DNA from: JBCCFK01 sp965262315
GTDB taxonomy: Bacteria > Actinomycetota > Acidimicrobiia > Acidimicrobiales > UBA8592
DNA: 52,354 nt
Reading direction: 5' to 3'
NCBI GenBank assembly: GCA_965262315.1
Contig: CBDHFJ010000150.1
Location: 1 to 52,354, forward strand
In this document: positions 32,943-41,917 of the stretch, piece after piece
Position numbering within the stretch: position 1 is the stretch's first letter
How the letters are laid out: each line of letters begins with the position of its first letter
The notes under the pieces: generated by a model
The model's database searches: none
Seen by the model: the letters and a program-made list of their open reading frames with translations, nothing else
What the model was told of the DNA's origin: nothing
Program-made: the position numbers and the translations under genes

Positions 32943-33224
32943 ATGCGCCGTTCGATCGATGACCATCCCTTCGATGCCGACGACATGCCTCCCGGGTGGG
33001 AGGACGACGAGCTGACCCCCGTCTCGTGGGCCGTGGCGATCGCTGACGACTACGAGGACGCCGAGCCCCGCGTGGTGCGCACGTGTCGAGGAAGAGGGTC
33101 CGGCCAGGTGCGGCAAGTGGTCGCCCACGTGCGGCCCCGAAGAGGGTCCGCAGGCTCGGCAAGTGTCGCCGCTGCGGGAAGAGGGTCCGCAGAGAGATCG
33201 GCGAAGCGTTGACCTGCGGGTAAC
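32943..33224 (+). CDS. Small protein of unknown function, 3' half probably frameshifted
   Basis: From ATG 32943 an acidic segment MRRSIDDHPFDADDMPPGW, then EDDELTPVSWAVAIADDYED, is clearly protein-like. After about residue 46 the frame turns Arg/Gly-rich and stops at 33212, while the other two frames show Cys motifs: CGKWSPTCG in one and LGKCRRCGKRVRREIGEALTCG-stop in the other (stop 33224). A zinc-ribbon C terminus reached through frame errors is likely. An imperfect repeat of GAAGAGGGTCCG lies in this part. Divergent from hemE. I do not recognise the family. Confidence 0.45.
33091..33189. repeat. Three imperfect tandem repeats starting GAAGAGGGTCCG
   Basis: The 12-mer occurs at 33091, 33139 and 33178. 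The first two units also share CGGCAAGTG and a TCGCC segment, with lengths of 48 and 39 bp. They lie inside the small disrupted gene before the HelD-like helicase. Confidence 0.7.
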
Positions 33225-33253
33225 CCTGTGCGCGTCACACAAAGTTCGCCGAG

Positions 33254-35448
33254 ATGCCTGAAGGACTGTCAGCGGTCGCCGATAGCAGTCTATTGCTACC
33301 CAATTCCCGGTCTGACCCCCCGGATCCGGACACGGAGGACGGCGACATCCACCCCGACTTCGAGGCTGAGCAGCGCTACATCGAGGACGCACATCTCGCG
33401 CCCTCGAGCAGGCCCAGGACCCGGGCTCGTGAGCTCCACACCATGGTGGAGTCGGGCCGCGGCGGAACGCACCAGGCGCGTTTCGAACGCGACGTCATCC
33501 ACGAGCAGGTGAACGACCGCCTCGTCCCAGCTCGACATCGGTGATGCCTCGCTGGTCTTCGGGCGCCTGGACCTGGCCGACGAGCGGGCCGGCGAGACGT
33601 TCTACATCGGCCGGGTGGCCGTGTGGGACGACGCGCAGGAGCCGATCACCGTGGACTGGCGGGCCCCGGTCGCCGAGCCGTTCTACCGGGCCACGGGCCG
33701 GGTCCCGATGGGAGTGGGGCGGCGCCGCCACTTCGCCACGCGTGGGCCGCTCGCTGCTCGGCGTCGAGGACGAGTACTTCGGTGACGGCAAGGGCGAGGC
33801 CGTCGACGGTCAGGCGCATCTCAAGGGTGCGCAGACGCTCGCGATCACGATGGAACAGGCCCGCACCGGCCGCCTGGGCGACATCATCGCCACCATCCAG
33901 TCCGAACAGGACGAGATCATCCGGGACGAGCTCTCCGGCATCCTCGTCGTCCAGGGCGGCCCCGGGACCGGAAAGACCGTCGTGGCCCTGCACCGCGGCC
34001 GCCTACCTGCTCTACACCCATCGGTTCCCGCTCGAGGGCCAGGGTGTGCTGGTCATCGGCCCGAACCGGCTCTTCCTGACCTACATCGAGCAGGTGCTGC
34101 CATCGCTGGGCGAGGCCGGCGTCCAGTTGTCCGTGTTGAGCGATCTGGTGCCACGAGCCCGCGTGCGCGGGTTCGACCCCGAGCCCGTCGCCCGGGTCAA
34201 GGGCGACCCGGCGATGTCGCACGTGCTCCGGGCGGCGGTGCGTGACCGCGAACGGCCGCTGCGCCACGACCTCGTCGTCGGCTACGGCCTCCAGCGACTG
34301 CGTTTCACCGTCGACCAGAGCAGGGATCTCGTCGCCGAGGCTCGCCGCCGCTTCAACAAGCACAACGGCGCCCGCAGATTCGTCCGGGAGCGCCTGTTCG
34401 AGGCGTTGGCCGCCAGCGGCCGGGACGAGCTGATCCCGTCCGAGGTCGAGGCGCGTCTGAAGACCGACCGTTCCCGTGCGCGCCGCGCTCGACTGGATGT
34501 GGCCGGTCCTCAGCCCCGAGCACCTCCTGCACGATCTGTACGGCTCCAAGGCGCTCCTGCATCTCGCGTCCCGAGGGCACCTCGGGAAGGACGAGCGCCT
34601 GCTGTTGCACCGCCAGCGGTCGTCGCATGCATCGCACGTGGTGTGGACGGCACACGATGTCCCGCTGCTGGACGAGGCAAGGGCGGTCCTGGGCCCCCGG
34701 CCCCGCCACAAGGCCGAGGACGAGCTGCGGAACCTACGGCCACATCGTGGTCGACGAGGCGCAGGACCTGTCGCCGATGCAGCTCCGGATGCTCAAGCGC
34801 CGATCGCTGAACGGCAGCATGACCCTGGTGGGTGACATCGCACAGGCCACGGGTGCGTGGGCGCATGACGACTGGGCCAGCGTCCTCCAGGATCTGCCCG
34901 ATCGCAAGGAGCCGCGCTTCGCCGAGCTCACGGTGGGCTATCGCCTGCCCCAGCCCACCATGGACGTGGCCGCTCGGGTTCTCCGCGCCGCCGATCTCGG
35001 GCTCGAGCCGCCCACGGCCGTTCGGCGCGACGGCTTCCCGCCGCGCTTCGTCAGCGTCGACGTCCCGGCCCGGCTCGGCGCCACGGTCACGGCGCTGATC
35101 GAGCCCGAGCTGGAGGCCATCGGCCCCGGCAACCTGGCGATCATCGCCCCGGACGGGCTGGTCGACCAGTTGTCGGACACGCTTCACCGCGGCAGGCGTG
35201 GACCACGGTCGGATCTACGAGGGGGGCCTCGACGGTCGGGTGACCATCGTGCCCGTCGGCCTGGTCAAGGGCCTGGAGCTCGATGCCGCCATCGTCGTGG
35301 AGCCGGCCCGGATCATCAGGGACGAGCGCAACGGCCTGCGGTCGCTGTACGTCGCCCTGACCAGGGCCACCCGTCGCCTCGCCATCGTGCACGCGGAGCC
35401 GCTGCCGACGACGCCTTGCTCGAGCCGATGGCCATCGGCGCCGGCTGA
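33254..35448 (+). CDS. HelD/HelR-like superfamily I helicase (RNA-polymerase-recycling type), multiple +1 frame breaks
   Basis: Segments in successive frames join into one protein of about 730 residues. It starts HPDFEAEQRYIEDAH, then GDASLVFGRLDLADERAGET and VDWRAPVAEPFYRATG. Helicase motifs follow: Walker A QGGPGTGKTVVALHRAAYLL, motif II HIVVDEAQDLSPMQLRML, motif III LVGDIAQATGAW, VKGLELDAAIVVEP and motif VI LYVALTRATRRLAIVH. HelD/HelR proteins free stalled or rifampicin-bound RNA polymerase. Breaks lie near 33524, 33741, 33993, 34480, 34733 and 35197, each corrected by removing one base; a last one is near 35413. All motifs are intact, so sequence error is likelier than a pseudogene. Confidence 0.8.
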
Positions 35449-35488
35449 CACTGACCGATACGCCGGGCTCGCTGTCGGTCCCGGCCGA

Positions 35489-35494
35489 TAGGTT
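35489..35494 (+). promoter_or_regulatory. -10 element for lhr
   Basis: TAGGTT lies 6 nt before the GTG start at 35501. GAGAG directly before the GTG is too close to act as a Shine-Dalgarno. Confidence 0.35.
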
Positions 35495-35500
35495 CGAGAG

Positions 35501-38500
35501 GTGGCGCTCGACGGCTTCTCGGCCCCCGTGCGGGAGTGGTTCGACACCACTTTCGCCGCGCCCACGCCCGCCCAGGCCGAAGCCTGGCCTGCCATCGCCG
35601 CTGGCGACCACGCGCTGGTGCTCGCACCCACCGGATCGGGCAAGACGCTGGCGGCGTTCCTGTGGGCCCTCGATCGGGTCATGACCCAGCCGCCGCCCGA
35701 CTGACGACAAGGCCCGCACGCGGGTGCTCTACATCTCACCCCTGCGAGCGCTCGCGGTCGATGTCGAGAAGAACCTGCAGTCACCGCTTCGTGGCATCGA
35801 GCTGGCGGCCGATCGCCTGGGCGAGTCGGTCCACCCGGTGCGGGGTCGCGATCCGATCGGGTGACACGCCGGCCGACGAACGGCGCAAGCTGGTCCGGCA
35901 CCCCCCGGACGTGTTGATCACCACGCCGGAGTCGCTCTATCTGATGCTCACCTCGCAGGCGCGCGAGACCCTCGTCGGTGTCGAGCACGTCATCATCGAC
36001 GAAATCCATGCGATGGCCGGCACCAAGCGTGGCGCCCACCTCGCCCTCAGCCTGGAGCGGCTCGAGGAGATCACCGCTCGGTCGCCACAGCGGATCGGGC
36101 TGTCGGCCACCCAGCGGCCCCTCGACGAGATCGCCCGCTTCCTGGGCGGCCATGACACCGACGGTCCGCGTCCGGTGACCATCGTCGACGCCGGGGTCCG
36201 CAAGGAGTTGGACGTCGAGGTGGTGGTCCCGGTCGACGACATGGGGGCGCTGGGTGGAGGTCATCGACGAGCCGACGGCAGGGCCCCTGGCCGCGGGCCC
36301 CGTGCGGCGGTCGATCTGGCCGTCCATGCACCCCCGACTCCTGGACCTCATCAAGGAGCACCGGTCGACGCTCGTGTTCGTCAACTCGCGGCGGTTGGCG
36401 GAACGGCTGCGCCACCAAGCTCAACGAGCTCGAGGCCGAGGCCATCGAACGGGTCCGACTCGACGCGCTGCCACCCGCCGAGCGTGCGGCCGAAATGGAG
36501 GCCAACGAGGGTCGCCCGCTGCCGCCGGTCGGACCTGGTGCGGGCCCATCACGGGTCGCTCAGTCGCGAGAAGCGGCTCGAGATCGAGGACCGGCTCAAG
36601 CGCGGCGACCTCCGGGGTCTGGTCTGCACCAGCTCCCTCGAGCTCGGCATCGACATGGGGGCCGTGGACCTGGTGATCCAGGTCGAGTCGCCCCGGTCGG
36701 TGGCCAGCGGTCTGCAACGGATCGGTCGTGCCGGCCACCAGGTGGGCGAGGCATCGAAGGGCAAGATCTTCCCGAAGCATCGCAGCGATCTGGTCGAGGC
36801 CGCGGTGGTGGCGAAGCAGATGCAGGACGGCGCCATCGAGCACACGCGGTATCCCCGGAACCCGCTGGACGTCCTGGCCCAGCAGATCGTGGCCATGACC
36901 GCCCTCGACGACTGGCCGGTCGCCCGGCTTCGCGCCGTCATCTCGCGGGCGGCCAACTTCCACGATCTGTCCGACGAGATGTTCGCCAACGTGCTCGATC
37001 TGCTGTCGGGTCGGTATCCCTCGGAGGCGTTCTCCGAGCTGCGGCCCCGCGTGGTCTGGGACCGCGTCGAAGACGTGATTCGGGGTCGGGCCGGGGCGCA
37101 GCGTCTCGCGGTGACCAGCGGCGGCACCATCCCGGACCGAGGGCTGTTCGGGGTGTTCCTGCCCGACGGCACCCGGGTGGGCGAGCTCGACGAGGAGATG
37201 GTCTACGAGAGTCGGCCAGGCGAGACGTTTCTGTTGGGAGCGAGCACCTGGCGGATCGAGGAGATCACCTTCGAGCGAGTGGTGGTGACTCCGGCGCCCG
37301 GTGAGCCCGGTCGGATGCCGTTCTGGCACGGCGACGGCCCGGGGCGACCGTTCGAGCTCGGGGTCGCGGTGGGTGAGTTCCTCCGGACCACCCGGGGCGA
37401 CGAGGGGCGGGATCGGCTGGTCAGCGAGCTGGGCCTCGACGACCGGGCCGCCGACAACGTGATGACGTACCTGGCCGATCAGGTCGAGGCCACCGGCGTG
37501 CTTCCCGACGACCGCACCATCGTGGTCGAGCGCTTCCCCGATGAGATCGGCGACTGGCGGGTCTGCATCCTCTCGCCGTTCGGCGCGCAGGTGCATGCGC
37601 CTTGGGCGATGGCACTTCGGGCCGGCCTGGCCGACGAACTGGGCCGCGACGTCGAGATCATCTGGTCCGACGACGGCATCGTGATCCGTCTGCCCGAGGC
37701 CGTCGACCAGGTCCCGGTCGAGCAACTCCTGCCGACCCCCGACCGCATCGATCAGTTGGTGATCGAGCAGCTGCCCAGCACGGCCATGTTCAGTGCCCGT
37801 TTCCGTGAGTGCGCTGCTCGGTCGCTGTTGTTGCCGCGACGGCGGCCCGACCAGCGGACCCCGCTGTGGCAGCAGCGCCAGCGGTCGGCCGATCTGTTGC
37901 GCGTCGCCGCCGACTACGCGGACTTCCCGATCCTGCTCGAGACCACGCGCGAGTGCGTGAACGACGTCTTCGACCTGCCCGGGCTGCGGCGGTTGTTGGC
38001 CGATGTGCAGCAGCGGTCGGTGCGTGTGGTCCAGGTCGACACACCTCGCGCCTCACCCTTCGCGCAGTCGCTGCTCTTCGGGTGGATCGCCGTCTACATG
38101 TACGAGGGCGACGCTCCGCTCGCCGAGCGCAGAGCGGCGGCACTGGCGCTGGACCGGGACCTGCTCCGGGACCTGCTGGGGGCCGAGGAGCTGCGGGAGC
38201 TGATCGACGCCGGGGTGCTCGCCGACCTCGAGCTCGAGCTGCAGCGGCTCACATCCGACCGCCGCGCCCGCGACGCCGACGAGTTGCACGACGCGCTCCG
38301 GACGTTGGGTCCGCTCAGCGAGCTCGGGATCGGTGCGCGAGTGGCCGACGGTGTCGACCAGGCGACCGCGGTGGGTGAGCTGGTCTCGGCCCGGCGTGCC
38401 ATCGAGATCTCGATCGCCGGCGAGACCCGGTGGGCCGCGGCCGAGGACGCGTCGCGGCTGCGGGATGTGGTGGGCGTGGCGCTGCCGCAGGGGTTGCCCG

Positions 38501-40017
38501 CCGTCTTCACCGAGTCGGTCGATGCGCCACTCCGGGACCTGGTCGCCCGCTACGCGCGCACCCATGGTCCGTTCCTGGATCGAGACGTGGCCCGCTGGTT
38601 GGGGGTCACCACGGATCGGGTGCTCCCGGTCCTGGGCCAGTTGCGCGACGACGGCGTGGTCACCCAGGGAGAGTTCCGGCCGGGTGGCGTCGAGCGCGAA
38701 TGGTGCGACGAGGGGGTCCTGCGCCGCCTGCGCCGTCGGTCGCTGGCCGCGCTCCGACAGGAGGTCGAGCCCGTCGACGCCGAAGCACTGGCCCGGTTCC
38801 TCCCTCGCTGGCAGGGTGTGGGTGTGGGGCGCCGCGGGGTCGATGGCGTCGCCGAGACGCTCGCCGTGCTCGAGGGCGCGCCACTGCTGGCCTCCGCCCT
38901 CGAATCCGACATCCTGCCCGCGCGCGTCGACGGCTACCGGGCCGCCATGCTGGACGAACTGTGCACGTCGGGCGAGGTGGTCTGGGTGGGGTCGGGAGCC
39001 GTCGGCGCCAAGGACGGCCGCATTCGGCTCGCCTTCCGTGACCATCTCGCGATCTTGCCTCCGACCGCCGAAGACACCCCGGACGGCCCCGAACACGCGG
39101 CGATTCTCGAACACCTCGAGTCGTCGGGCGCGTCGTTCTGGCCGGGCCTGGTGTCGGCCTGTGGTGCCGCGGGAGCCGCCACCGACGATGCCACCGTGCT
39201 GGCTGCGCTGTGGGATCTCGTGTGGGGCGGCCTGGTCACCAACGACACCATGGCGCCGGTCCGCACGCTGGTGGCCGGCCGGCGCAGCACGGGCGCAGCG
39301 AAGGCTCGTCGACCCCGTCCGGGTCAGATCCGCCGCGTCGGCCCGCCCACGGCTGCCGGCCGATGGTCGTTGGTCTCGTCGCTCGTCGATGGTTCGGTCG
39401 ACGCCACGGTGGCGGCGCACTCCCGAGCGCTCCAGTTGCTCGAACGCTTCGGCGTGGTGACCCGGGAGGCTGTGTTGGCCGAGGGCAACGACGGTGGCTT
39501 CGCTGGTGTCTACCCGGTCCTGAAGGCGCTCGAAGAGCAAGGGAAGGTCCGGCGCGGGTATTTCGTGGCCGGGCTGGGAGCTGCCCAGTTCGCGCTCCCC
39601 GGAGCGGTGGACCGCTTGCGAGACCGGGCCGACCGCGATGACGAGGAACCGCTCGTCCTGGCCGCCACCGACCCCGGCCAGCCGTACGGCGCTGCGCTCC
39701 CGTGGCCTGCGACCGATGGTCGACCGGCTCGGCAGGCGGGCGCGCACGTCGTCCTGGTGGACGGCCGGCTGGCCGCCTACGTCGAACGCGGCGGGAAGTC
39801 CCTCGTCAGCTTCGACGTGGAGCCCGAGCGTTGGGCGCCGGCGCTGTTCGGTGCGGTGCGCGACGGCAGGCTTGGTGACCTGGAGATCGCCCGCATCGAC
39901 GGTGCCGCCGTCGGGGAGTCTGCGGCCGCCGATGCCCTTCTGGCCGCCGGGTTCACCCGCGGGTACAAGGGCCTGGTCGCCCGGGTCGATCGTCGAGCGT
40001 CGGCCTCGTCGGTCTGA
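35501..40017 (+). CDS. lhr: ATP-dependent helicase Lhr, full-length after removal of five extra bases
   Basis: This superfamily II DNA-repair helicase has the Q-motif region FAAPTPAQAEAWPAI, Walker A APTGSGKTLAAF, LYISPLRALAVDVEKNL, DEAH-type box VIIDEIHAMAG, SAT motif GLSATQRP, LVFVNSRRLAERL, VRAHHGSLSREKRLEIED and motif VI LQRIGRAGHQVG. The long Lhr-specific C-terminal half (winged helices, beta-barrel, CTD) runs to 40017. The frame breaks near 35702, 35845, 36250, 36411 and 36528. Removing one base at each leaves 4512 nt, exactly 1504 codons, the usual length of about 1500. From 36.55 kb on, the frame is clean. It abuts nei by 3 bp, the known Lhr-Nei pairing. Confidence 0.88.
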
Positions 40018-40020
40018 GCC

Positions 40021-40785
40021 GTGCCCGAGGGCGACACCATCCACCGCGTCGTCAACCGGCTGCGGCCGATCCTCGAGGGCGAGCGGGTCACCCGCCTGTC
40101 GGTGCCCCGAGCCCACGGACCCGTCCCCGAGGCGGGAGAGATCGTCGACGACGTCCGGGCAGTCGGCAAACACGTGGTGATCGCGTTCTCCGGCGGCCTC
40201 GCCATCCGGGTGCACCTGCGGATGACGGGAAGCTGGCACGCCTTCCGCCCAGGGCAGCGATGGACGAAGGCGCCGTCGGCGGCTCGGGTGGTCGTCGGCA
40301 CGGCCGACTGGGTGGTCGTCTGCTTCAGCGCCCCTGACGTCAGTGTCGGTCCCACCCCGGAGGGTGAGGTCGCACATCTGGGGCCCGACCTGTGCGTCGC
40401 GGGCGCGGACATCGACGCCGCGGTGGCCCGGTTCGATCGTTTCGTCGACCCGGCGACGCCGATCGGGGTCGCGCTGTTGGACCAGCGGGTCGCGGCGGGG
40501 ATCGGCAATGTCTACAAGTGCGACGTGCTGCACCTCGTGGGCATCGACCCTCGTCGACCGCTCGACACGGTCGACGTCGCCACCCGCCACCAGCTGCTTC
40601 GTGTGGCCTCCGAACTGCTCGTCGCGAACCTCACGACCCGGGTGCGCACCACCGTCGCCGAGGGCCTGGCCGTCTACGGCCGCGAAGGCCAGAACTGCCG
40701 CCGGTGCGGCTCGACCATCGAGCGCATACGCCAGGGCGGTGACCAGCCACGATCCACGTGGTGGTGCCCCGGCTGCCAGCGCTGA
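40021..40785 (+). CDS. nei: Endonuclease VIII-like DNA glycosylase (Nei2)
   Basis: The 254-residue Fpg/Nei family glycosylase/AP lyase removes oxidised bases. The mature N terminus PEGDTIHRVVNRLRP holds the catalytic Pro and Glu. Further landmarks are the conserved VHLRMTGSW, LLDQRVAAGIGNVYKCDVLH (helix-two-turn-helix) and a C-terminal zinc finger, CRRCGS then WWCPGCQR. Its GTG start is 3 bp after the lhr stop, so both are probably co-translated; Lhr and Nei2 are functionally linked in actinobacterial repair. Confidence 0.93.
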   Translation: MPEGDTIHRVVNRLRPILEGERVTRLSVPRAHGPVPEAGEIVDDVRAVGKHVVIAFSGGLAIRVHLRMTGSWHAFRPGQRWTKAPSAARVVVGTADWVVVCFSAPDVSVGPTPEGEVAHLGPDLCVAGADIDAAVARFDRFVDPATPIGVALLDQRVAAGIGNVYKCDVLHLVGIDPRRPLDTVDVATRHQLLRVASELLVANLTTRVRTTVAEGLAVYGREGQNCRRCGSTIERIRQGGDQPRSTWWCPGCQR

Positions 40786-41153
40786 AGCCGGTCGACCGGC
40801 GGACGACCCGGGTCCGCTGGTCCCGGCTGGGGGGATTCCACCCGATTCGGACCGAGAAATCTTGAGTCAATCGACCCGTTTCATCAAAGCCCCTCAAGTC
40901 GCTCCTGGGGACACCGATTGCCCTACTAGCGCCGGGCGACCGGTGTTGACAACAGGGTCAAACCACGTCGAGAGGTTCGCACGAGGTGGGTTTCCTGCCA
41001 ATCCTGCCGCGGTGTGTGACGGTACGTCGCCAGCCGTAAGGGGAGGGGCTCGAGGCTCGACCACGGGCTTTCGAGCCACCAAGCGGCTGCCGACCGCGTG
41101 ACCTGACCCACAAGCAAGTTACCGAACACACACTGAACAAGGGGCACAACCCA
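40786..41153 (+). other. 368-bp intergenic region and structured leader upstream of the Tad pilus operon
   Basis: This is the longest gene-free stretch of the window. It contains a 14-bp palindrome just after nei (40787-40800, terminator-like), a FliA-like promoter (40894-40920) and a TTGACA box (40946-40951). A hairpin at 40960-40993 has 11 base pairs, one G-G mismatch, one bulged G and an 11-nt loop. A further 160 nt of leader carries no convincing gene. The region is less GC-rich than its surroundings. No riboswitch class could be assigned. Confidence 0.6.
40894..40920 (+). promoter_or_regulatory. FliA/sigma28-like promoter upstream of flp genes
   Basis: TCAA (40894-40897), 15 nt, then ACCGATTG (40913-40920). 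The E. coli/Bacillus consensus is TAAA-N15-GCCGATAA. The same pattern recurs before cpaB at 41851. Confidence 0.5.
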
Positions 41154-41348
41154 ATGAACACCGTGCTGAATGCATATGTCCGGATGACCTCCGCCGTCGC
41201 CGCTCTCCGCGAGGAAGAGCGTGGCGCCACCGCTGTTGAGTATGGCCTGATCGTTGCTCTGATCGCCGCCATCATCATCGGCATCGTCGCCACCCTCGGC
41301 GAGAAGGTCAGCGAGAACTTCGAGAAGGTCTCCAACAACCTGCCCTGA
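41154..41348 (+). CDS. flp: Flp-type pilin 1 (Tad pilus subunit)
   Basis: The 64-residue prepilin starts MNTVLNAYVRMTSAVAALRE. It has the Flp processing site EERG/ATAVEYGLIVAL, with Glu at +5 of the mature protein. One membrane/assembly helix (GLIVALIAAIIIGIVATLG) and a short polar tail NFEKVSNNLP follow. After cleavage by a TadV/CpaA peptidase (not in the window) it polymerises into the Tad pilus. It lies after a long structured leader with a FliA-like promoter. A 12-bp terminator follows, so it can be expressed alone at high level. Confidence 0.93.
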   Translation: MNTVLNAYVRMTSAVAALREEERGATAVEYGLIVALIAAIIIGIVATLGEKVSENFEKVSNNLP

Positions 41349-41378
41349 TCCTTCAGGACTCGAAGAGTTACGCGTGAC

Positions 41379-41407
41379 GGGCCGGGTCGCAGCACGCGAC
41401 CCGGCCC
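41379..41407 (+). terminator. Hairpin terminator after the first flp
   Basis: A 12-bp perfect stem (41379-41390 with 41396-41407) has loop AGCAC. It probably limits read-through so that the pilin mRNA is the main product. Confidence 0.75.
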
Positions 41408-41446
41408 GCTCGCGTTGACCGGTAGTTCTGGGCGAGGGAGGTGCCA

Positions 41447-41629
41447 ATGAACGAATACCAGAAGACTTCGCTGAGCGAAGTGCAGGCGCGAGGCGCCACG
41501 GCGGTCGAATACGCACTCATCGTCGCATTGATCGCAGCCGTCATCATCCTGACGGTGACGACCCTCGGGACCAAGACCGAGGGCCTCTACAACCAGACCA
41601 GCACGGAGATGACCAACAACGGTCTCTGA
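41447..41629 (+). CDS. flp: Flp-type pilin 2 (Tad pilus subunit)
   Basis: The 60-residue second prepilin starts MNEYQKTSLSEVQ. It has the same processing motif QARG/ATAVEYALIVAL and a tail NQTSTEMTNNGL. It shares the helix core with pilin 1 but differs in leader and tail. The start at 41447 has GAGGGAGG 5 nt upstream, a very strong Shine-Dalgarno. Hairpins follow it. Confidence 0.92.
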   Translation: MNEYQKTSLSEVQARGATAVEYALIVALIAAVIILTVTTLGTKTEGLYNQTSTEMTNNGL

Positions 41630-41637
41630 TGCGCAGG

Positions 41638-41660
41638 TGCCGGCCCAGCCCGAGCCGGCA
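41638..41660 (+). terminator. Hairpin after the second flp
   Basis: A 7-bp stem TGCCGGC/GCCGGCA with a 9-nt loop lies directly downstream of the stop. It is a modest terminator. Confidence 0.5.
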
Positions 41661-41734
41661 TGGTCTGTGGCAACTCCCCGACCTCGAGAGCGCCCGGGCT
41701 CGAGCGAGGAGCGGAGGAACGAAAGACTGATGAC

Positions 41735-41766
41735 GATGGCGTGGTCCCGACCGGGACCACGCCATC
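41735..41766 (+). terminator. 14-bp perfect hairpin between flp2 and cpaB
   Basis: 41735-41748 pairs with 41753-41766 around GACC, with no mismatch. With the 41638 hairpin it makes a double barrier before the cpaB promoter. The rest of the 288-bp gap (41630-41917) holds one more small hairpin (GGTCACC/GGTGACC near 41810) and the FliA-like promoter. Confidence 0.7.
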
Positions 41767-41850
41767 GACGCGTCCACGGCCGGTGACCTCGTCTGGGGCG
41801 TCCGATGGGTCACCGTGGGTGACCGGGTGGTTCACCCTCGGTCCAATGGC

Positions 41851-41877
41851 TCAACTCCGACCGCGGGCTGCCGATTG
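41851..41877 (+). promoter_or_regulatory. FliA/sigma28-like promoter of the cpaB operon
   Basis: TCAA (41851-41854), 15 nt, then GCCGATTG (41870-41877), with the -10 fully matching GCCGAT. It ends 40 bp before the cpaB ATG. Confidence 0.6.
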
Positions 41878-41917
41878 CCACCGTGATGTCGTGCGGGACA
41901 CACGAGAGTGAGATGAA

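Noticed and set aside
33254..35448. HelD-like gene as a decayed pseudogene
   Set aside because: All helicase motifs are intact and every break is a single extra base of the same sign, as in the neighbouring lhr and other loci; sequence error explains it better.
38053..40590. An 845-codon open frame antisense to lhr and nei
   Set aside because: Shadow of the GC-rich third codon positions of lhr/nei; no recognisable domain or start signal.
40960..40993. c-di-GMP-I (GEMM) riboswitch before the flp genes
   Set aside because: GGUCAAACC and a GAGA stretch recall the GEMM core, but the tetraloop stem does not pair properly and the second conserved helix (GGUAGCGGGGUUACC-like) is not found.
41660..41911. 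A possible 83-codon gene between flp2 and cpaB
   Set aside because: It runs through a perfect 14-bp hairpin and the sigma28-like promoter, has no Shine-Dalgarno and no family resemblance.
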